From: an uncultured Schlesneria sp.
GTDB taxonomy: Bacteria > Planctomycetota > Planctomycetia > Planctomycetales > Planctomycetaceae
Reading direction: 5' to 3'
Assembly (NCBI GenBank): GCA_903904835.1
Contig: CAIVEI010000101.1
Coordinates: 1 to 64,000 of the forward strand
DNA length: 64,000 nucleotides
The position numbers and the translations under genes are program-made. The notes below the pieces were generated by a model, which saw only the letters and a list, made by a program, of their open reading frames with translations, made no database searches and had not been told where the DNA came from. Below, one piece after another: positions 18,319 through 27,200 of the stretch (the stretch's first letter is position 1; every line of letters starts with the position of its first letter).

Positions 18319-18587
18319 CATAACGAACCCGACCCGGTTGTGAATGGAATTCATGAAGAATTAATCGAAAGAGAAGAATCGATCGCAACGGTCGATGGGT
18401 TGCGATTCGGCTCGATCGCAATGAATATAGATGAGGGAAGATGCCAATGGGTCGTTAGCTCTCGGCTCGTGCATTCGGTGGCGGTCGGCGGATGCCGACC
18501 TCAGCACGTTTTGAGATTGAATAAGCTTGCTCCGTCAACGTCTGATTCCGCAAGGGTTCTGGGGAATCGATAAAAATACGAGTGAAA

Positions 18588-19499
18588 ATGGATCAAACTC
18601 CCGGAAACGAATCGGAAGACTCATGCGGTCATCGTACATGGCTGACGCGACGAAAGTGGATCAAGCGAGTTGCCGGAACAGTTGCGCTCGGAACAGTTGG
18701 AATCGGCCTTTACTCGTGGCGAATCGAACCACGTTGGGTGGAGGTGGTCGAACGATCGATGGCGATCACAAACCTTCCATCGTCGTTGGAGGGGCGAACT
18801 CTCGTTCAAATCAGTGACATTCATATCGGCGAAGCAGTTGAAGATGCATTTCTCATTGACTGGTTCCAGAAAGTTGCGACCTGGGCTCCAGACATTGTCG
18901 TGTTTACGGGTGACTTCTTGACTCTGAAGCACGATAAATCGCTGCCAATAGACCAGATGGAATCGGTACTCAGTCATTTTCCACGTGGCAAATTGGCGAC
19001 AATCGGTATACTCGGAAATCACGATTACGGCGTTCGATGGAAGGATAGGCAAGCAGCAGACGTGGTGACAGGTATTGCCGAGGACGCGGGTTTGGACATC
19101 GTTCGTAATGCATTCCGAAATGTCGAAGGCTTACAAATCGTGGGTTTCGACGACTATTTGTCGCCGAATTTTGGTGGCGCAAAAGTGCTGAAGGATATCG
19201 ACCTTACCCCACCAACATTGGTTCTCTGCCATAATCCCGATGTCGTTGATCTGCCAATCTGGTCTGGTTATCGCGGATGGATTTTGTCGGGTCATACACA
19301 CGGCGGGCAGTGCAAAGTACCGTTTCTCACTCCGCCGCTACTTCCGATTCATAACACTCGTTACGCTGCCGGAGAAATTCCACTCTCCGATGGTCGTCGC
19401 CTCTATGTCAACCGCGCTCTCGGGCATTCGATGAGGGTTCGCTTCAATGTTCGGCCTGAAGTGACGATTTTCCGGCTAACGCGTGATCGCTCCACGTAA
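18588..19499 (+). CDS. Membrane-anchored metallophosphoesterase (YkuE/YaeI-like)
   Basis: A 303-residue calcineurin-like phosphoesterase. Near the N-terminus RRKWIKRVAGTVALGTVG is a twin-arginine-like or anchor segment (about residues 22-45), placing the enzyme outside the membrane. The dimetal site is complete: QISDIHIG (D, H), VVFTGDFLT (D), ILGNHDYG (N, H), a mid His in LVLCHNPD, and SGHTHGGQ (H, H). Relatives hydrolyse UDP-diacylglucosamine or unknown phosphodiesters at the membrane. A GTG two codons earlier is possible; the ATG at 18588 is simpler. Confidence 0.9.
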   Translation: MDQTPGNESEDSCGHRTWLTRRKWIKRVAGTVALGTVGIGLYSWRIEPRWVEVVERSMAITNLPSSLEGRTLVQISDIHIGEAVEDAFLIDWFQKVATWAPDIVVFTGDFLTLKHDKSLPIDQMESVLSHFPRGKLATIGILGNHDYGVRWKDRQAADVVTGIAEDAGLDIVRNAFRNVEGLQIVGFDDYLSPNFGGAKVLKDIDLTPPTLVLCHNPDVVDLPIWSGYRGWILSGHTHGGQCKVPFLTPPLLPIHNTRYAAGEIPLSDGRRLYVNRALGHSMRVRFNVRPEVTIFRLTRDRST

Positions 19500-19598
19500 C
19501 GGTTCGTCGCGGTTAATCTATATATGAAGACAAGTTTCACCACTCAAACAGTTTCCCGTCAGTCCCGGATAACCTGGCAACGGGAATGCGAGATTAAA

Positions 19599-20279
19599 AT
19601 GACCATTTCGACCGAATTATATCAGCCACCCATCATCGCACCTTCGATGCTCAAGTGTAACTTTGGAGATTTGAACCGCGAGATCGATCGGCTGATTGGT
19701 GCCGGATCGAACTGGTTACACTGGGATGTGATGGACGGCCACTTCGTGCCGAATCTTTCTTACGGAGCGATGGTGATCCAAAGCGTCCGGGCACGTACGA
19801 AGGCTTTTTTTGATGCACACCTGATGATCAGCGATCCGGAAAAATATCTGGACGACTACCTCAAGGCGGGCTGCGATGCGATTACAATCCACATTGAGGC
19901 GGTCCCGGAGCCAACCACGTTGTTGAAGCGGATTCGGGCGGCGGGGCGACAAGCTGGGTTAGCAATCAATCCAGGTACGGCCGTCACACGGATCGAACCC
20001 TTTCTGGCGGAATGCGATCTGGTGCTCGTGATGAGTGTTGAACCAGGTTTCGGCGGTCAAAAGTTTAAGCCCGAAGTGCTGGAAAAGGTTCGAACACTGA
20101 AATCTCTGGTGGCTCCCAAGACGTTGATGTCGATTGATGGTGGCATCGGGGCATCGACAATTGCTTCTGCGGCTGAAGCAGGATGCCAGGTTTTTGTGGC
20201 GGGAAGTTCCATTTTCGATGAACCGGATTATCGAATAGCGATCGAAAATCTGACGCGGTTGGCCGCAAAGATCAGCTAA
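19599..20279 (+). CDS. rpe: Ribulose-phosphate 3-epimerase
   Basis: A 226-residue TIM-barrel enzyme interconverting ribulose 5-phosphate and xylulose 5-phosphate (pentose phosphate pathway). It shows IIAPSMLKCNFGDL, the metal/catalytic LHWDVMDGHFVPNLSYG, DAHLMISDPEKY, ITIHIEA, LAINPGTAV, VLVMSVEPGFGGQKF and SIDGGIG plus the phosphate loop FVAGSSIF. All catalytic residues are in place. An in-frame ATG at 19524 would add 25 residues without family similarity, so I chose 19599. A family A repeat follows its stop. Confidence 0.95.
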   Translation: MTISTELYQPPIIAPSMLKCNFGDLNREIDRLIGAGSNWLHWDVMDGHFVPNLSYGAMVIQSVRARTKAFFDAHLMISDPEKYLDDYLKAGCDAITIHIEAVPEPTTLLKRIRAAGRQAGLAINPGTAVTRIEPFLAECDLVLVMSVEPGFGGQKFKPEVLEKVRTLKSLVAPKTLMSIDGGIGASTIASAAEAGCQVFVAGSSIFDEPDYRIAIENLTRLAAKIS

Positions 20280-20300
20280 TTCGGCTCTGGATAGGTTCCT

Positions 20301-20398
20301 GGGTCGGGTGTTCAAATTTCAAAATTGGCTGTCAGGTTTGTCTTGTCGAAGGCAATCGACACGATCAAGCCAATTTTGAAATTTGAACGCCCGACCCC
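20301..20398. repeat. Family A inverted repeat, copy 1
   Basis: The left arm 20301-20330 and right arm 20368-20397 are reverse complements at 29 of 30 positions; the core is TTCAAATTTCAAAATTGGC. The 37-nt spacer differs from that of other copies. It lies between convergent rpe and the Dus gene and may act as a bidirectional terminator or be a MITE-like element. Confidence 0.85.
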
Positions 20399-20429
20399 CT
20401 CTTCAAAACGCCTTAAGCGGCAACAGCAG

Positions 20430-21422
20430 TCAGTTGGTGAAATCCACGACCGACTGCGGGCTGGCCGAATTGAAATGATCCCGCACAAGTCGGCGAAAGT
20501 CTGCAAAGTTCTTCACCTGTTGTACGGCTGTGCGAAAACCCGCAAAATCCGTCAGAAACTTGGCAAAGTAGCAACTCGTGCGAGGCAATCGCTTCAGTGC
20601 AAGATGATTTCCGTAGTAGTCGAATTCACCTTCCACAAGAGTCAGCAGCACTCTGGCTCGTTCGGTTGGAGACGGTGGTGCGATGGCTGCACCTCCCAGC
20701 ACAAGTGATCGTGCCTGCTGAAAGATCCAGGGGTTACCGAGGCAGCCGCGCCCAATCGCCACGCCGTCGGCTCCGGTCTCTTTCAAGAATCGAACGGCAT
20801 CTGCCGCTTCGCGGATTCCGCCACTTCCCAGAACGGGAATAGATACTGCCTGTTTCACGCGTGAAACTACTGACCAGTCCGGGCCACCAACATATGACTG
20901 TGCGACACTTCGTGCGTGGACATCGACCGCAGCAGCCCCCGCTTTTTCCGCGAGTCGAGCGATTTCCGGTGCTGTCTCGTTTTCAGCGTCAGGCCCCGAG
21001 CGAATTTTCAGCGTAACGGGAATTGAGACCGCTTTGACGACCGCCTCAACAATCTTTGAAATCGCTGTCGGGTCGGCCATCAGAGCCCCCCCTTCACCTC
21101 GTCCAATCAACCGTCGGATCGGACATTCGAAATTCAGATCGACGATCGAGAACCCCTCGGCCTCAACAATCTTGGCCGCTTCGGCCATTTCTTGGGGATC
21201 GCGTCCACTGATTTGTCCAACGGAGGGTCGTTCACCGGGGCTTGTCGACAATAATCGTATGGCCCGTCGATCACGCTTGGCGACATCGCAGGCATCGATC
21301 CGTTCACCGCAGACAAGGCTGGCCCCGTGCTGCTTCATCAGCAGTCGAAACGGAGGATTTGTGTGCTCTTCCATCGGAGCCAGCGTGATCGGATGAGTAA
21401 CAGAAACATGACCAATACGCAT
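20430..21422 (-). CDS. tRNA-dihydrouridine synthase (Dus family)
   Basis: A 330-residue flavoenzyme reducing uridine to dihydrouridine in tRNA with FMN and NADPH. The TIM barrel starts with ITLAPMEEHTNPPFRLLMKQ; then VDLNFECPIRRLIGRGEGGA contains the catalytic Cys (FECP), followed by PVTLKIRSG, AVDVHARSVAQSYVG (His and Arg of the FMN site), PVLGSGGI and GVAIGRGCLGNPW (phosphate loop). The C-terminal part is helical. The subgroup (DusB/DusC-like) is not certain. GGAGG lies ten bases before the start. Confidence 0.92.
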   Translation of the reverse strand: MRIGHVSVTHPITLAPMEEHTNPPFRLLMKQHGASLVCGERIDACDVAKRDRRAIRLLSTSPGERPSVGQISGRDPQEMAEAAKIVEAEGFSIVDLNFECPIRRLIGRGEGGALMADPTAISKIVEAVVKAVSIPVTLKIRSGPDAENETAPEIARLAEKAGAAAVDVHARSVAQSYVGGPDWSVVSRVKQAVSIPVLGSGGIREAADAVRFLKETGADGVAIGRGCLGNPWIFQQARSLVLGGAAIAPPSPTERARVLLTLVEGEFDYYGNHLALKRLPRTSCYFAKFLTDFAGFRTAVQQVKNFADFRRLVRDHFNSASPQSVVDFTN

Positions 21423-21504
21423 CGGCGAGAAACCTCCATCAAGTCTGTTGGGAGGTCCACCATACCAACACGAATCTGAACATCAATGGCGCATGATACC
21501 AGCC

Positions 21505-22215
21505 TCAGGCCGCTTTCGCATGTCTGATGACCTCTGGAGGTTGTTGGCCGTTGACCATTCGGTCAGCCTCCCCGTTCAAAACATCCATGGCCTGCTGAGC
21601 CGCCATGACATAATCACCCAGTTCGGCTCGTGAAATCCCCTCGGGAATCGAGATCGGTTCGCCTGTCATGATGTAGATGGTTGTGAACGGCATGGGGACC
21701 AGCAGATCCGTCCAGCTTCCGGGAATTCGCCATCCTCGATTCACGACGAACGCGCCTGGAAGAAGTCGTCGTCCGGTCTGAGCGGCAACAAACGCGGCAC
21801 CGTGTTTCAGCTTTCGCCTCGGACCGCGAGGTCCATCAGGGGTCACGATAATATGTTTGCCAGCAGTATCGTTGACCAGTTGACGAAGGGCTTCGACTCC
21901 ACCCCGTTTGGTGGAACCCCGGACCGTTGTGTAATCCATCCAGGCCATCGCGTCGGCCAGGTAAGAACCATCCTGATGTTGGCTGACAAGGCAGCAGCAA
22001 CGCTTGCGAAGCCAGCGTGGCGCAGCAAACGTCGGCAACAGCAATGCATCGTGCCAGACGCACAGGACAAAGTATTCGTCGTCGACACTCGGGTGCATGC
22101 CACGTTCGAGCGTTTCGCCCACGAATTTCTTACGGCAGGTCCAAAACAGCAGACGACAGATTGCAACCGCGCTGAACGCAGCAACTTTCGTCAACCAGCG
22201 ACTTCGGATCTTCAA
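21505..22215 (-). CDS. Lysophospholipid acyltransferase family protein (DUF374)
   Basis: A 236-residue DUF374 protein related to LPLAT acyltransferases. A hydrophobic N-terminal segment (VAAFSAVAICRLLFW) probably anchors it. VLCVWHDALLLP holds the family's His in an H-x4-like position, followed by VSQHQDGSYLAD, RGSTKRGGVEALR and VTPDGPRGPRRKLKHG. These proteins transfer acyl chains to lipid or lipid A-type acceptors at the inner membrane. The start is a TTG at 22215 with GGAG nine bases upstream; no in-frame ATG is near. It is not next to other lipid A genes. Confidence 0.88.
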   Translation of the reverse strand: MKIRSRWLTKVAAFSAVAICRLLFWTCRKKFVGETLERGMHPSVDDEYFVLCVWHDALLLPTFAAPRWLRKRCCCLVSQHQDGSYLADAMAWMDYTTVRGSTKRGGVEALRQLVNDTAGKHIIVTPDGPRGPRRKLKHGAAFVAAQTGRRLLPGAFVVNRGWRIPGSWTDLLVPMPFTTIYIMTGEPISIPEGISRAELGDYVMAAQQAMDVLNGEADRMVNGQQPPEVIRHAKAA

Positions 22216-22252
22216 GGTTCATCGCTCCATCGATTTACATAGAAAAGCCGTA

Positions 22253-22272
22253 GCATGGGCTTCAGCCCGTGC
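22253..22272. repeat. Short hairpin (repeat-like) upstream of the LPLAT gene
   Basis: GCATGGGCTTCAGCCCGTGC folds into a 9-bp stem with one G-T pair. The same core (GGGCTTCAGCCC) recurs widely in planctomycete intergenic DNA to my knowledge. Nothing else is evident at 22216-22449. Confidence 0.5.
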
Positions 22273-22449
22273 AGTGTGGATCGACAAGTGGCATCGTTCC
22301 GTTAAATGCCGGACCCTGCCGAATCGATAAGCGGAAATTTAGAAGAATTGTCGAAGAACTGGAATGTCAGTCTCTCGGTGAAGTGATATTCGGCGCTAAT
22401 GATCGTGATCCGTAGAAAGGCTGCACGACGGGATTTATTTGAAACGGCG

Positions 22450-23006
22450 TTACTCAAATAATCGACTTACTGCGACTTCGAATCCGGGTAGTATGTCCGG
22501 AAACGTCAGCAGTTCGTTAGCGTTTAACACAGTCGATTCGCGATCTGCTGAGAACAAATGAACTCGCTGCGGGACGGGATCGATCACCGCGACCGTCAGT
22601 ACATTCGCGTCCAAATACTCTGCAACTTTGTGCAGCACGTCCCTCCAACGATCGTCCGGCGAGCGGACTTCGATGGCCAGTTCCGGTGTAACAGGCCAAT
22701 ATCCCTTGGGCAACGGGCCACGTGGCACTCGCTGATAACTTTAAAATGCAACGTCCGGCCCGCGAACGGTATCTGGATCCGCTGAGTCACAACGCCAGCG
22801 TCATTGGACACAACGCGGCCAAGTCCTCGCTCGTCAACGAATTGAAACAATACAAAAGTGATGCGAACGCAAAAATAGCCATGGGACGTGAAGAGACGGT
22901 TCATCTCGACGATCTCTCCTCGGACAAGCTCGGTCAATCGCCCGTCATCTGGCACCCGGAGATATTCCTCGGCTGTCAACGTTCGAGATTCAAAGACGGT
23001 CGACAT
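22450..23006 (-). pseudogene. Uma2-family (DUF820) endonuclease-like pseudogene
   Basis: The N-terminal part MSTVFESRTLTAEEYLRVPD..LVRGEIVEMN is a normal Uma2 start, and the C-terminal part PKGYWPVTPELAIEVRSPDD carries the catalytic-type E-V core. Between them the frame is broken twice: one base is lost near 22779-22781 (CGG-GAT became CGGAT), and the restored frame has a TAA at 22743-22741 where a Tyr codon is expected (A-F-stop-S-Y). Two independent lesions argue for a true pseudogene rather than a sequencing error. Uma2 proteins are PD-(D/E)xK-fold proteins abundant in planctomycetes and cyanobacteria. Confidence 0.85.
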
Positions 23007-23339
23007 GATTTCTCCTGCTGGGCCACCAGATTTCCACGTCCATTGCCATCCCGGGTCTTTCATAAAAGACCTGTATTCACCACGAAGCAAGACTTTGTTG
23101 AACCAACAAAAATCCGAGCGATTTCGAGGGACATTGCTTTCGTGACTGGATGCAGCATACGATTAGGCTAAGTGGCTTTGCTCATATTTCTAATTTAACA
23201 TCGTTGCGGAAAAGACTCCAAGGTCTCCCGGTTCTATCCAGCCACACGGTTTTCAACCTTGATGTCGGCGATATAGAATCAAGTTGAATCGATTCCCTTC
23301 TCCCAAAGTTCCTGAATGATATTTTGAGGATTTGTCCAA

Positions 23340-24272
23340 ATGTCTCTGTCACTCTCTCGTCGTGATTTTTTATCCGCGTCTGCGGGATTAGTTGCTTCAG
23401 CAAGCGTCTCTTCATTAGCACAGGGCTTGATGGCTGCAGATGCCCCCGCTGGTAAAGCTCCGCTGTTCAAGATTTCGCTGGCTCAGTGGTCGTTGCATCG
23501 GACGTTTTTCGACAAGAAGGCCGATCCGCTCGATTTCGCCAAGATCAGCAAGACCGAATTCGGCATTGAAGCGGTCGAATACGTGAATCAGTTCTTTAAG
23601 GACAAAGCCAAGGATTTTGGGTATCTGGGTGAGCTGAAAAAGCGGGCTGACGATCATGGTGTGACAAGTGTCCTGATCATGTGTGATGGCGAAGGTGCGT
23701 TGGGTGACCCCGACGAAACGAAACGGCTTGCTGCGGTCGACAATCACAAGAAATGGGTCGAAGCGGCTAAGTTCCTCGGTTGTCATTCGATTCGTGTGAA
23801 CGCTCAGTCGAGCGGAAGCTACTGGGAACAAATGAAACTTGCCGCCGATGGTCTTCGCCGGCTGAGTGAATTCGGCGCCACGCACAATATCGGCGTCATC
23901 GTCGAGAACCACGGTGGCCTGTCTTCCAACGGAACGTGGCTGTCGTCGACCATTCATACGGTGAACAACCCCAACTGCGGAACTTTGCCCGACTTCGGCA
24001 ATTTCCGGGTTGCGAATAACGTCAATTATGACCGTTACAAAGGGACGGAAGAATTGATGCCGTTCGCTAAGGGTGTCAGCGCCAAGTCGCATGAATTTGA
24101 CGATGCCGGAAATGAAACCAAGACCGACTATCGCCGGATGATTCCGATTGTCCTTGCCTACGGCTACCGCGGATGGATTGGCGTCGAATACGAAGGTTCA
24201 AAGCACAGCGAAGCCGATGGGATCAAGTTGACCAAGAAGCTGCTGGAAACGGTCCGCAGCGAACTTTCGTAG
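23340..24272 (+). CDS. Exported sugar-phosphate isomerase/epimerase-like TIM barrel
   Basis: A 310-residue protein with a twin-arginine signal ([17 protein letters not shown]; cut near AAD). The mature part is an AP_endonuc_2 / xylose isomerase-like barrel: [45 protein letters not shown] and GWIGVEYEG, with metal-ligand Glu and His residues on strand ends. Planctomycetes carry many such TAT-exported paralogs, thought to act on sugars or cyclitols outside the cytoplasm; the substrate is unknown. It is monocistronic and followed by a terminator hairpin within a family B repeat. Confidence 0.88.
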   Translation: MSLSLSRRDFLSASAGLVASASVSSLAQGLMAADAPAGKAPLFKISLAQWSLHRTFFDKKADPLDFAKISKTEFGIEAVEYVNQFFKDKAKDFGYLGELKKRADDHGVTSVLIMCDGEGALGDPDETKRLAAVDNHKKWVEAAKFLGCHSIRVNAQSSGSYWEQMKLAADGLRRLSEFGATHNIGVIVENHGGLSSNGTWLSSTIHTVNNPNCGTLPDFGNFRVANNVNYDRYKGTEELMPFAKGVSAKSHEFDDAGNETKTDYRRMIPIVLAYGYRGWIGVEYEGSKHSEADGIKLTKKLLETVRSELS

Positions 24273-24299
24273 TGCGATTATCGCTGTAATAGAAGTCCC

Positions 24300-24397
24300 G
24301 TACCACTGCTTGACCGTCCTCGGTCAAGCAGTGGCTTTTTTATTGTCTCAAGAAAACATAAGACACTGCGTCTACGAAGACTCCGATGCAGTGGCAC
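24300..24397 (+). repeat. Family B palindromic repeat (subtype 1) serving as terminator
   Basis: The left hairpin CACTGCTTGACCG (24304-24316) / CGGTCAAGCAGTG (24321-24333) is a perfect 13-bp stem, followed by GC and six Ts, a good terminator for the isomerase gene. The right half (24361-24397) carries GACACTGC..GCAGTGGCA, whose end also complements the left end, making a double-hairpin palindrome like that at 37748-37840. Confidence 0.85.
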
Positions 24398-24438
24398 AAG
24401 TTTCTCGCTTTGATTGCTGATGTCGATGTCGGCGAGTT

Positions 24439-24894
24439 TCAGCGTTCCGGCCAGAACGCGGCATTTTGTTCGACGAACGCGTTACCCCAGCGGTAATGGT
24501 CGAGCAATCCAGTCGTATCGCGCCCAAGCAATCGGTAAGCGGCATAGATTGCTTCGATCGTTGCCAGGCCTCCGTCAGGGTTTTCACTCACTTTTGATGA
24601 TCTTGGATACGCGGTGGAAAGCGGCGGCAGACTGCGAACGGGAATGCTTGCTGCCAGTCGCTCCATCGGCTCAACCCAGCGCCAAGTCCCATCAAGCACG
24701 AGCAATCCACATTCCTTGTCTGCTTCGCTGAGGATCGGGCCACCTAATCCCAACCGGACATATCCATCGAGCTGTTGCGGGGCTCGCGGATGTTTGTAAA
24801 AGACAAATCCCGGACGCTGCCGCAAGGGCTGGACTGTGCACTTGGAGCGACGTTCGCGTGGATGAACAACGATAATCGTATCGGGGGAACTCAT
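24439..24894 (-). CDS. Tsr3/DUF367-like SPOUT-superfamily protein
   Basis: A protein of about 151 residues resembling the Tsr3 group of 3-amino-3-carboxypropyl transferases, which modify small-subunit rRNA in eukaryotes and archaea. Visible features are [49 protein letters not shown] (the D-x-[ST]-W motif), [13 protein letters not shown] and a C-terminal helix pair [16 protein letters not shown]. The D-G-T-W form also recalls DTW-domain tRNA enzymes, but the zinc-type Cys cluster of those is absent. The frame runs 48 residues further upstream without similarity, so I chose the ATG at 24894. Function in a bacterium is unproven. Confidence 0.7.
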   Translation of the reverse strand: MSSPDTIIVVHPRERRSKCTVQPLRQRPGFVFYKHPRAPQQLDGYVRLGLGGPILSEADKECGLLVLDGTWRWVEPMERLAASIPVRSLPPLSTAYPRSSKVSENPDGGLATIEAIYAAYRLLGRDTTGLLDHYRWGNAFVEQNAAFWPER

Positions 24895-25097
24895 GCGGCG
24901 AACAATGATTGATGCATGGTCATGGGTCAAGTCAAGCCTGGTTTCAGCTTGAACGTCGACTGTGTCGTCGCCTTCGTTTGGCACTGATTCACCGAACACG
25001 GCTTTCCTAAGTCGAAAACGATTGTCGTCGCACTTCATAATTCATCGGACATCTTCCATAATTAGCGAATGAGGTTTTACTTACCACGGCGGTCGCC

Positions 25098-25721
25098 ATG
25101 CAGAACTTGATCGTCTTTTGCCAACAATGTTTCGCGTGGATCGAACCGCAATCGGAGTTGTGTCCCGACTGCGGGTCTCCTGTAGTTTTGGACCAGCCCG
25201 ACCCTGATCTCGACACCCTTGCCAGGATTATGGGTGCGCCGGTGATGTTCCTGGGTGCCGTACGCGTCGAACGCTCGGCATTACCAAGTTTTGGTGAATT
25301 GATCGGAACAACGGAAGGGGTCTTATTTCTCCCCCGGTTACATCGCCGATTGAACGGAGCTTGGGAGGGTGTTGTTTCCACGCGGTTACCAGGTTGGTGG
25401 CCGTTTCGCGGAGATCATACCTCGCCAAAATTTCTTGACTGGCTGCGTCGCCCAAGCGGTGTGCGAGTATTTGAGCATGCAACGGAAGGGGAGCCTGCGT
25501 CGATTCCGACATCGCTTCCTGATCGTTTAATGGATTCTCCAGGCGCCTTCTTTGCCGAACGAAGATTCATTCGATCAATTTCGGCGCGAAAACGGATGGT
25601 CAAACTGGACCGTTCGCCGTTTCGGAGTATCACTCTCGTCGATGAAACCGAAGATGGTTCGCTTTGCGCGTCGCTAAATTCGCTGGCTTTGTGTGCCGCC
25701 AGGGCGAATGCAGAGGTGTGA
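25098..25721 (+). CDS. Zinc-ribbon-containing hypothetical protein
   Basis: A 207-residue protein. The N-terminus has two CxxC knuckles, VFCQQCFAW and ELCPDCGSPV, forming a rubredoxin-like zinc ribbon within residues 7-28. The rest is a mixed domain (GVLFLPRLHRRLNG, WEGVVSTRLPGWWPF) rich in Trp and Pro, unlike any family I can name; it looks a little like a PH-type or lipid-surface domain. It is divergent from the Tsr3-like gene with about 200 bp between. Confidence 0.75.
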   Translation: MQNLIVFCQQCFAWIEPQSELCPDCGSPVVLDQPDPDLDTLARIMGAPVMFLGAVRVERSALPSFGELIGTTEGVLFLPRLHRRLNGAWEGVVSTRLPGWWPFRGDHTSPKFLDWLRRPSGVRVFEHATEGEPASIPTSLPDRLMDSPGAFFAERRFIRSISARKRMVKLDRSPFRSITLVDETEDGSLCASLNSLALCAARANAEV

Positions 25722-25732
25722 TTCGGATCGAA

Positions 25733-25841
25733 ACCCCTCCCCGGGGTTGGTAATAGGGCTTTTGCACCAGCGGCGATGGTTGTTGTTGCGCTTGGATACC
25801 GTAGGGCAAAGGCCCGTTAACCACCCCCGTGGAGGGGGTGG
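25733..25841. terminator. Hairpin pair between convergent genes
   Basis: AACCCC/GGGGTT (25733-25738 with 25744-25749) and CCACCCCC/GGGGGTGG (25821-25828 with 25834-25841) form two GC-rich hairpins between the 3' ends of the zinc-ribbon gene and the propeller gene. Their outer parts are also roughly complementary to each other, so the whole may be one repeat element. Confidence 0.5.
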
Positions 25842-25859
25842 GGTTACAGTCAATTATTG

Positions 25860-26768
25860 CTACTTAATCGGCAGAAACGTGAGTGTCCCACCGTCCATGT
25901 CGGGTACGATCAATTGCTTATTTTTGACATCATAGTAGAAGTCGGCGGCAGTCTTCAGCCCGTCCAGGATGACCTTGGATTCGCGTGTTTTGCGATCAAC
26001 CTGCCAAACCTTTCCCTGCGTCCAGCTTGACGCATAGAACGTGTCTTTGGTGACTGTCAGCCCGTCGATGCCACGCATGCCACTGGCTAACTTGACGAAC
26101 TTTCCGTCGTGATAGCGGATGATGTCGCCAGCAAAGAAATCGCCGATAAAGATTCCTTCTTCGTCAGCAACTTCGCTCACTGCCACTCCATTCGGAAACC
26201 GAACGGATAGGTCACCTGCCGGAACGGCGAGTGTCACTTGACCTTTGAGTGTCACTTTGTAGATACAGCCCTTATTCGGCAATGCCTTTGCTTCTTTGCC
26301 ATCGACATCCCACAGCTTTCGTTCGCCGTTGGGATCGAACATCGGCTGAGGGCTGCTCATCTCGGAGACATAAACGCTGCTTCCATCCTTGGCCACGGCG
26401 ACATCATTGAGGAACTCGATCGGTTTTGGAAAGTCTTTCGCCTCGGCAAGCTTGGTGGCTGTACCATCCTTGTCAACTTTCCACAGCGTGGTTTCATCGG
26501 CCGTTACCAGATAGTCGCCAACAAAGACGATCCCTTTCGGTGAGTTGAACCCTTTTGCGAAGACCGTGACCGTGTCACCATCCAACGAAACGATTGTCCC
26601 GTCGCCGGGGACCTCGTCGTTAATCATGGTGATGAAAAGTTTCCCGCCAAACCCCCGGCAAACACTTTCCGGGTTCTTCCCAACGGGGATCGTCTTTGGC
26701 GATTGGCCATGAACAAGGCCGACAGGAGTCAGGAACAGCATCAGGCATGACAGCATCAGTCGGGACAT
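25860..26768 (-). CDS. Periplasmic SMP-30/NHL-type beta-propeller
   Basis: A 302-residue secreted protein. The signal peptide is MSRLMLSCLMLFLTPVGLVHG with the cut after HGQ. Repeated propeller blades follow: SVCRGFGGKLFITMIND, GIVFVGDYLVTADETTLWKV, NDVAVAKDGSSVYVSEM, GVAVSEVADEEGIFIGDFF, DGLTVTKDTFYASSW. The N-D-V-A and D-G-L patterns are those of the SMP-30/gluconolactonase superfamily, which uses a calcium at the funnel. It might be a lactonase or a binding protein; the sequence does not settle this. GGAG lies eight bases before the ATG. Confidence 0.8.
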   Translation of the reverse strand: MSRLMLSCLMLFLTPVGLVHGQSPKTIPVGKNPESVCRGFGGKLFITMINDEVPGDGTIVSLDGDTVTVFAKGFNSPKGIVFVGDYLVTADETTLWKVDKDGTATKLAEAKDFPKPIEFLNDVAVAKDGSSVYVSEMSSPQPMFDPNGERKLWDVDGKEAKALPNKGCIYKVTLKGQVTLAVPAGDLSVRFPNGVAVSEVADEEGIFIGDFFAGDIIRYHDGKFVKLASGMRGIDGLTVTKDTFYASSWTQGKVWQVDRKTRESKVILDGLKTAADFYYDVKNKQLIVPDMDGGTLTFLPIK

Positions 26769-27200
26769 TCGGCATCTCCGGGAAGCAATTCTGGATTGAA
26801 GCAGGGGTGACGTTCGTCAGCATAAAGTAAGCGGCAACGAATTCAACTCATGACGGAATCAGAGACGTCCAAAATGAAAGTAGAGAACGGGCGGAATATG
26901 TCTCATCGAGGAACCGTCTGCTTCCGTTTGCGACGTGTCGACATTCCTATTAATCCAAATCAAAAGAGTTTAGCCACAGATGCACACAGAAACACACAGA
27001 TATAGAGGAACAAATGCCGTTCTTGAGTTCACTTCTTCTTAGTGTTAGCTTAGCTCCGATGATTTGGACCGATAGCCTTGCGCCGCTGATCGGAAGAATG
27101 TCGCGATTCCCGGTTGCCGATGCTGATTGTTATCAGGCGGATTGTCGACTGGCATCGTTTTCATATTGCTGGAAGTCCGAAGGATGAAAAGGCATTCACT
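26769..27200. other. 432-bp divergent intergenic region
   Basis: It separates the propeller gene (-) from the DUF1501 gene (+). Near 26965-27005 a run GCCACAGATGCACACAGAAA with more CACAGA units is a degenerate CACAGA-rich repeat seen in many planctomycete genomes to my knowledge. The open frame from 27114 is continuous with the DUF1501 gene but is judged untranslated. Confidence 0.5.

Noticed and set aside
24895-25038. 48-residue N-terminal extension of the Tsr3-like protein
   Set aside because: It reads into the shared divergent region and shows no similarity; family members start close to the VVHP motif.
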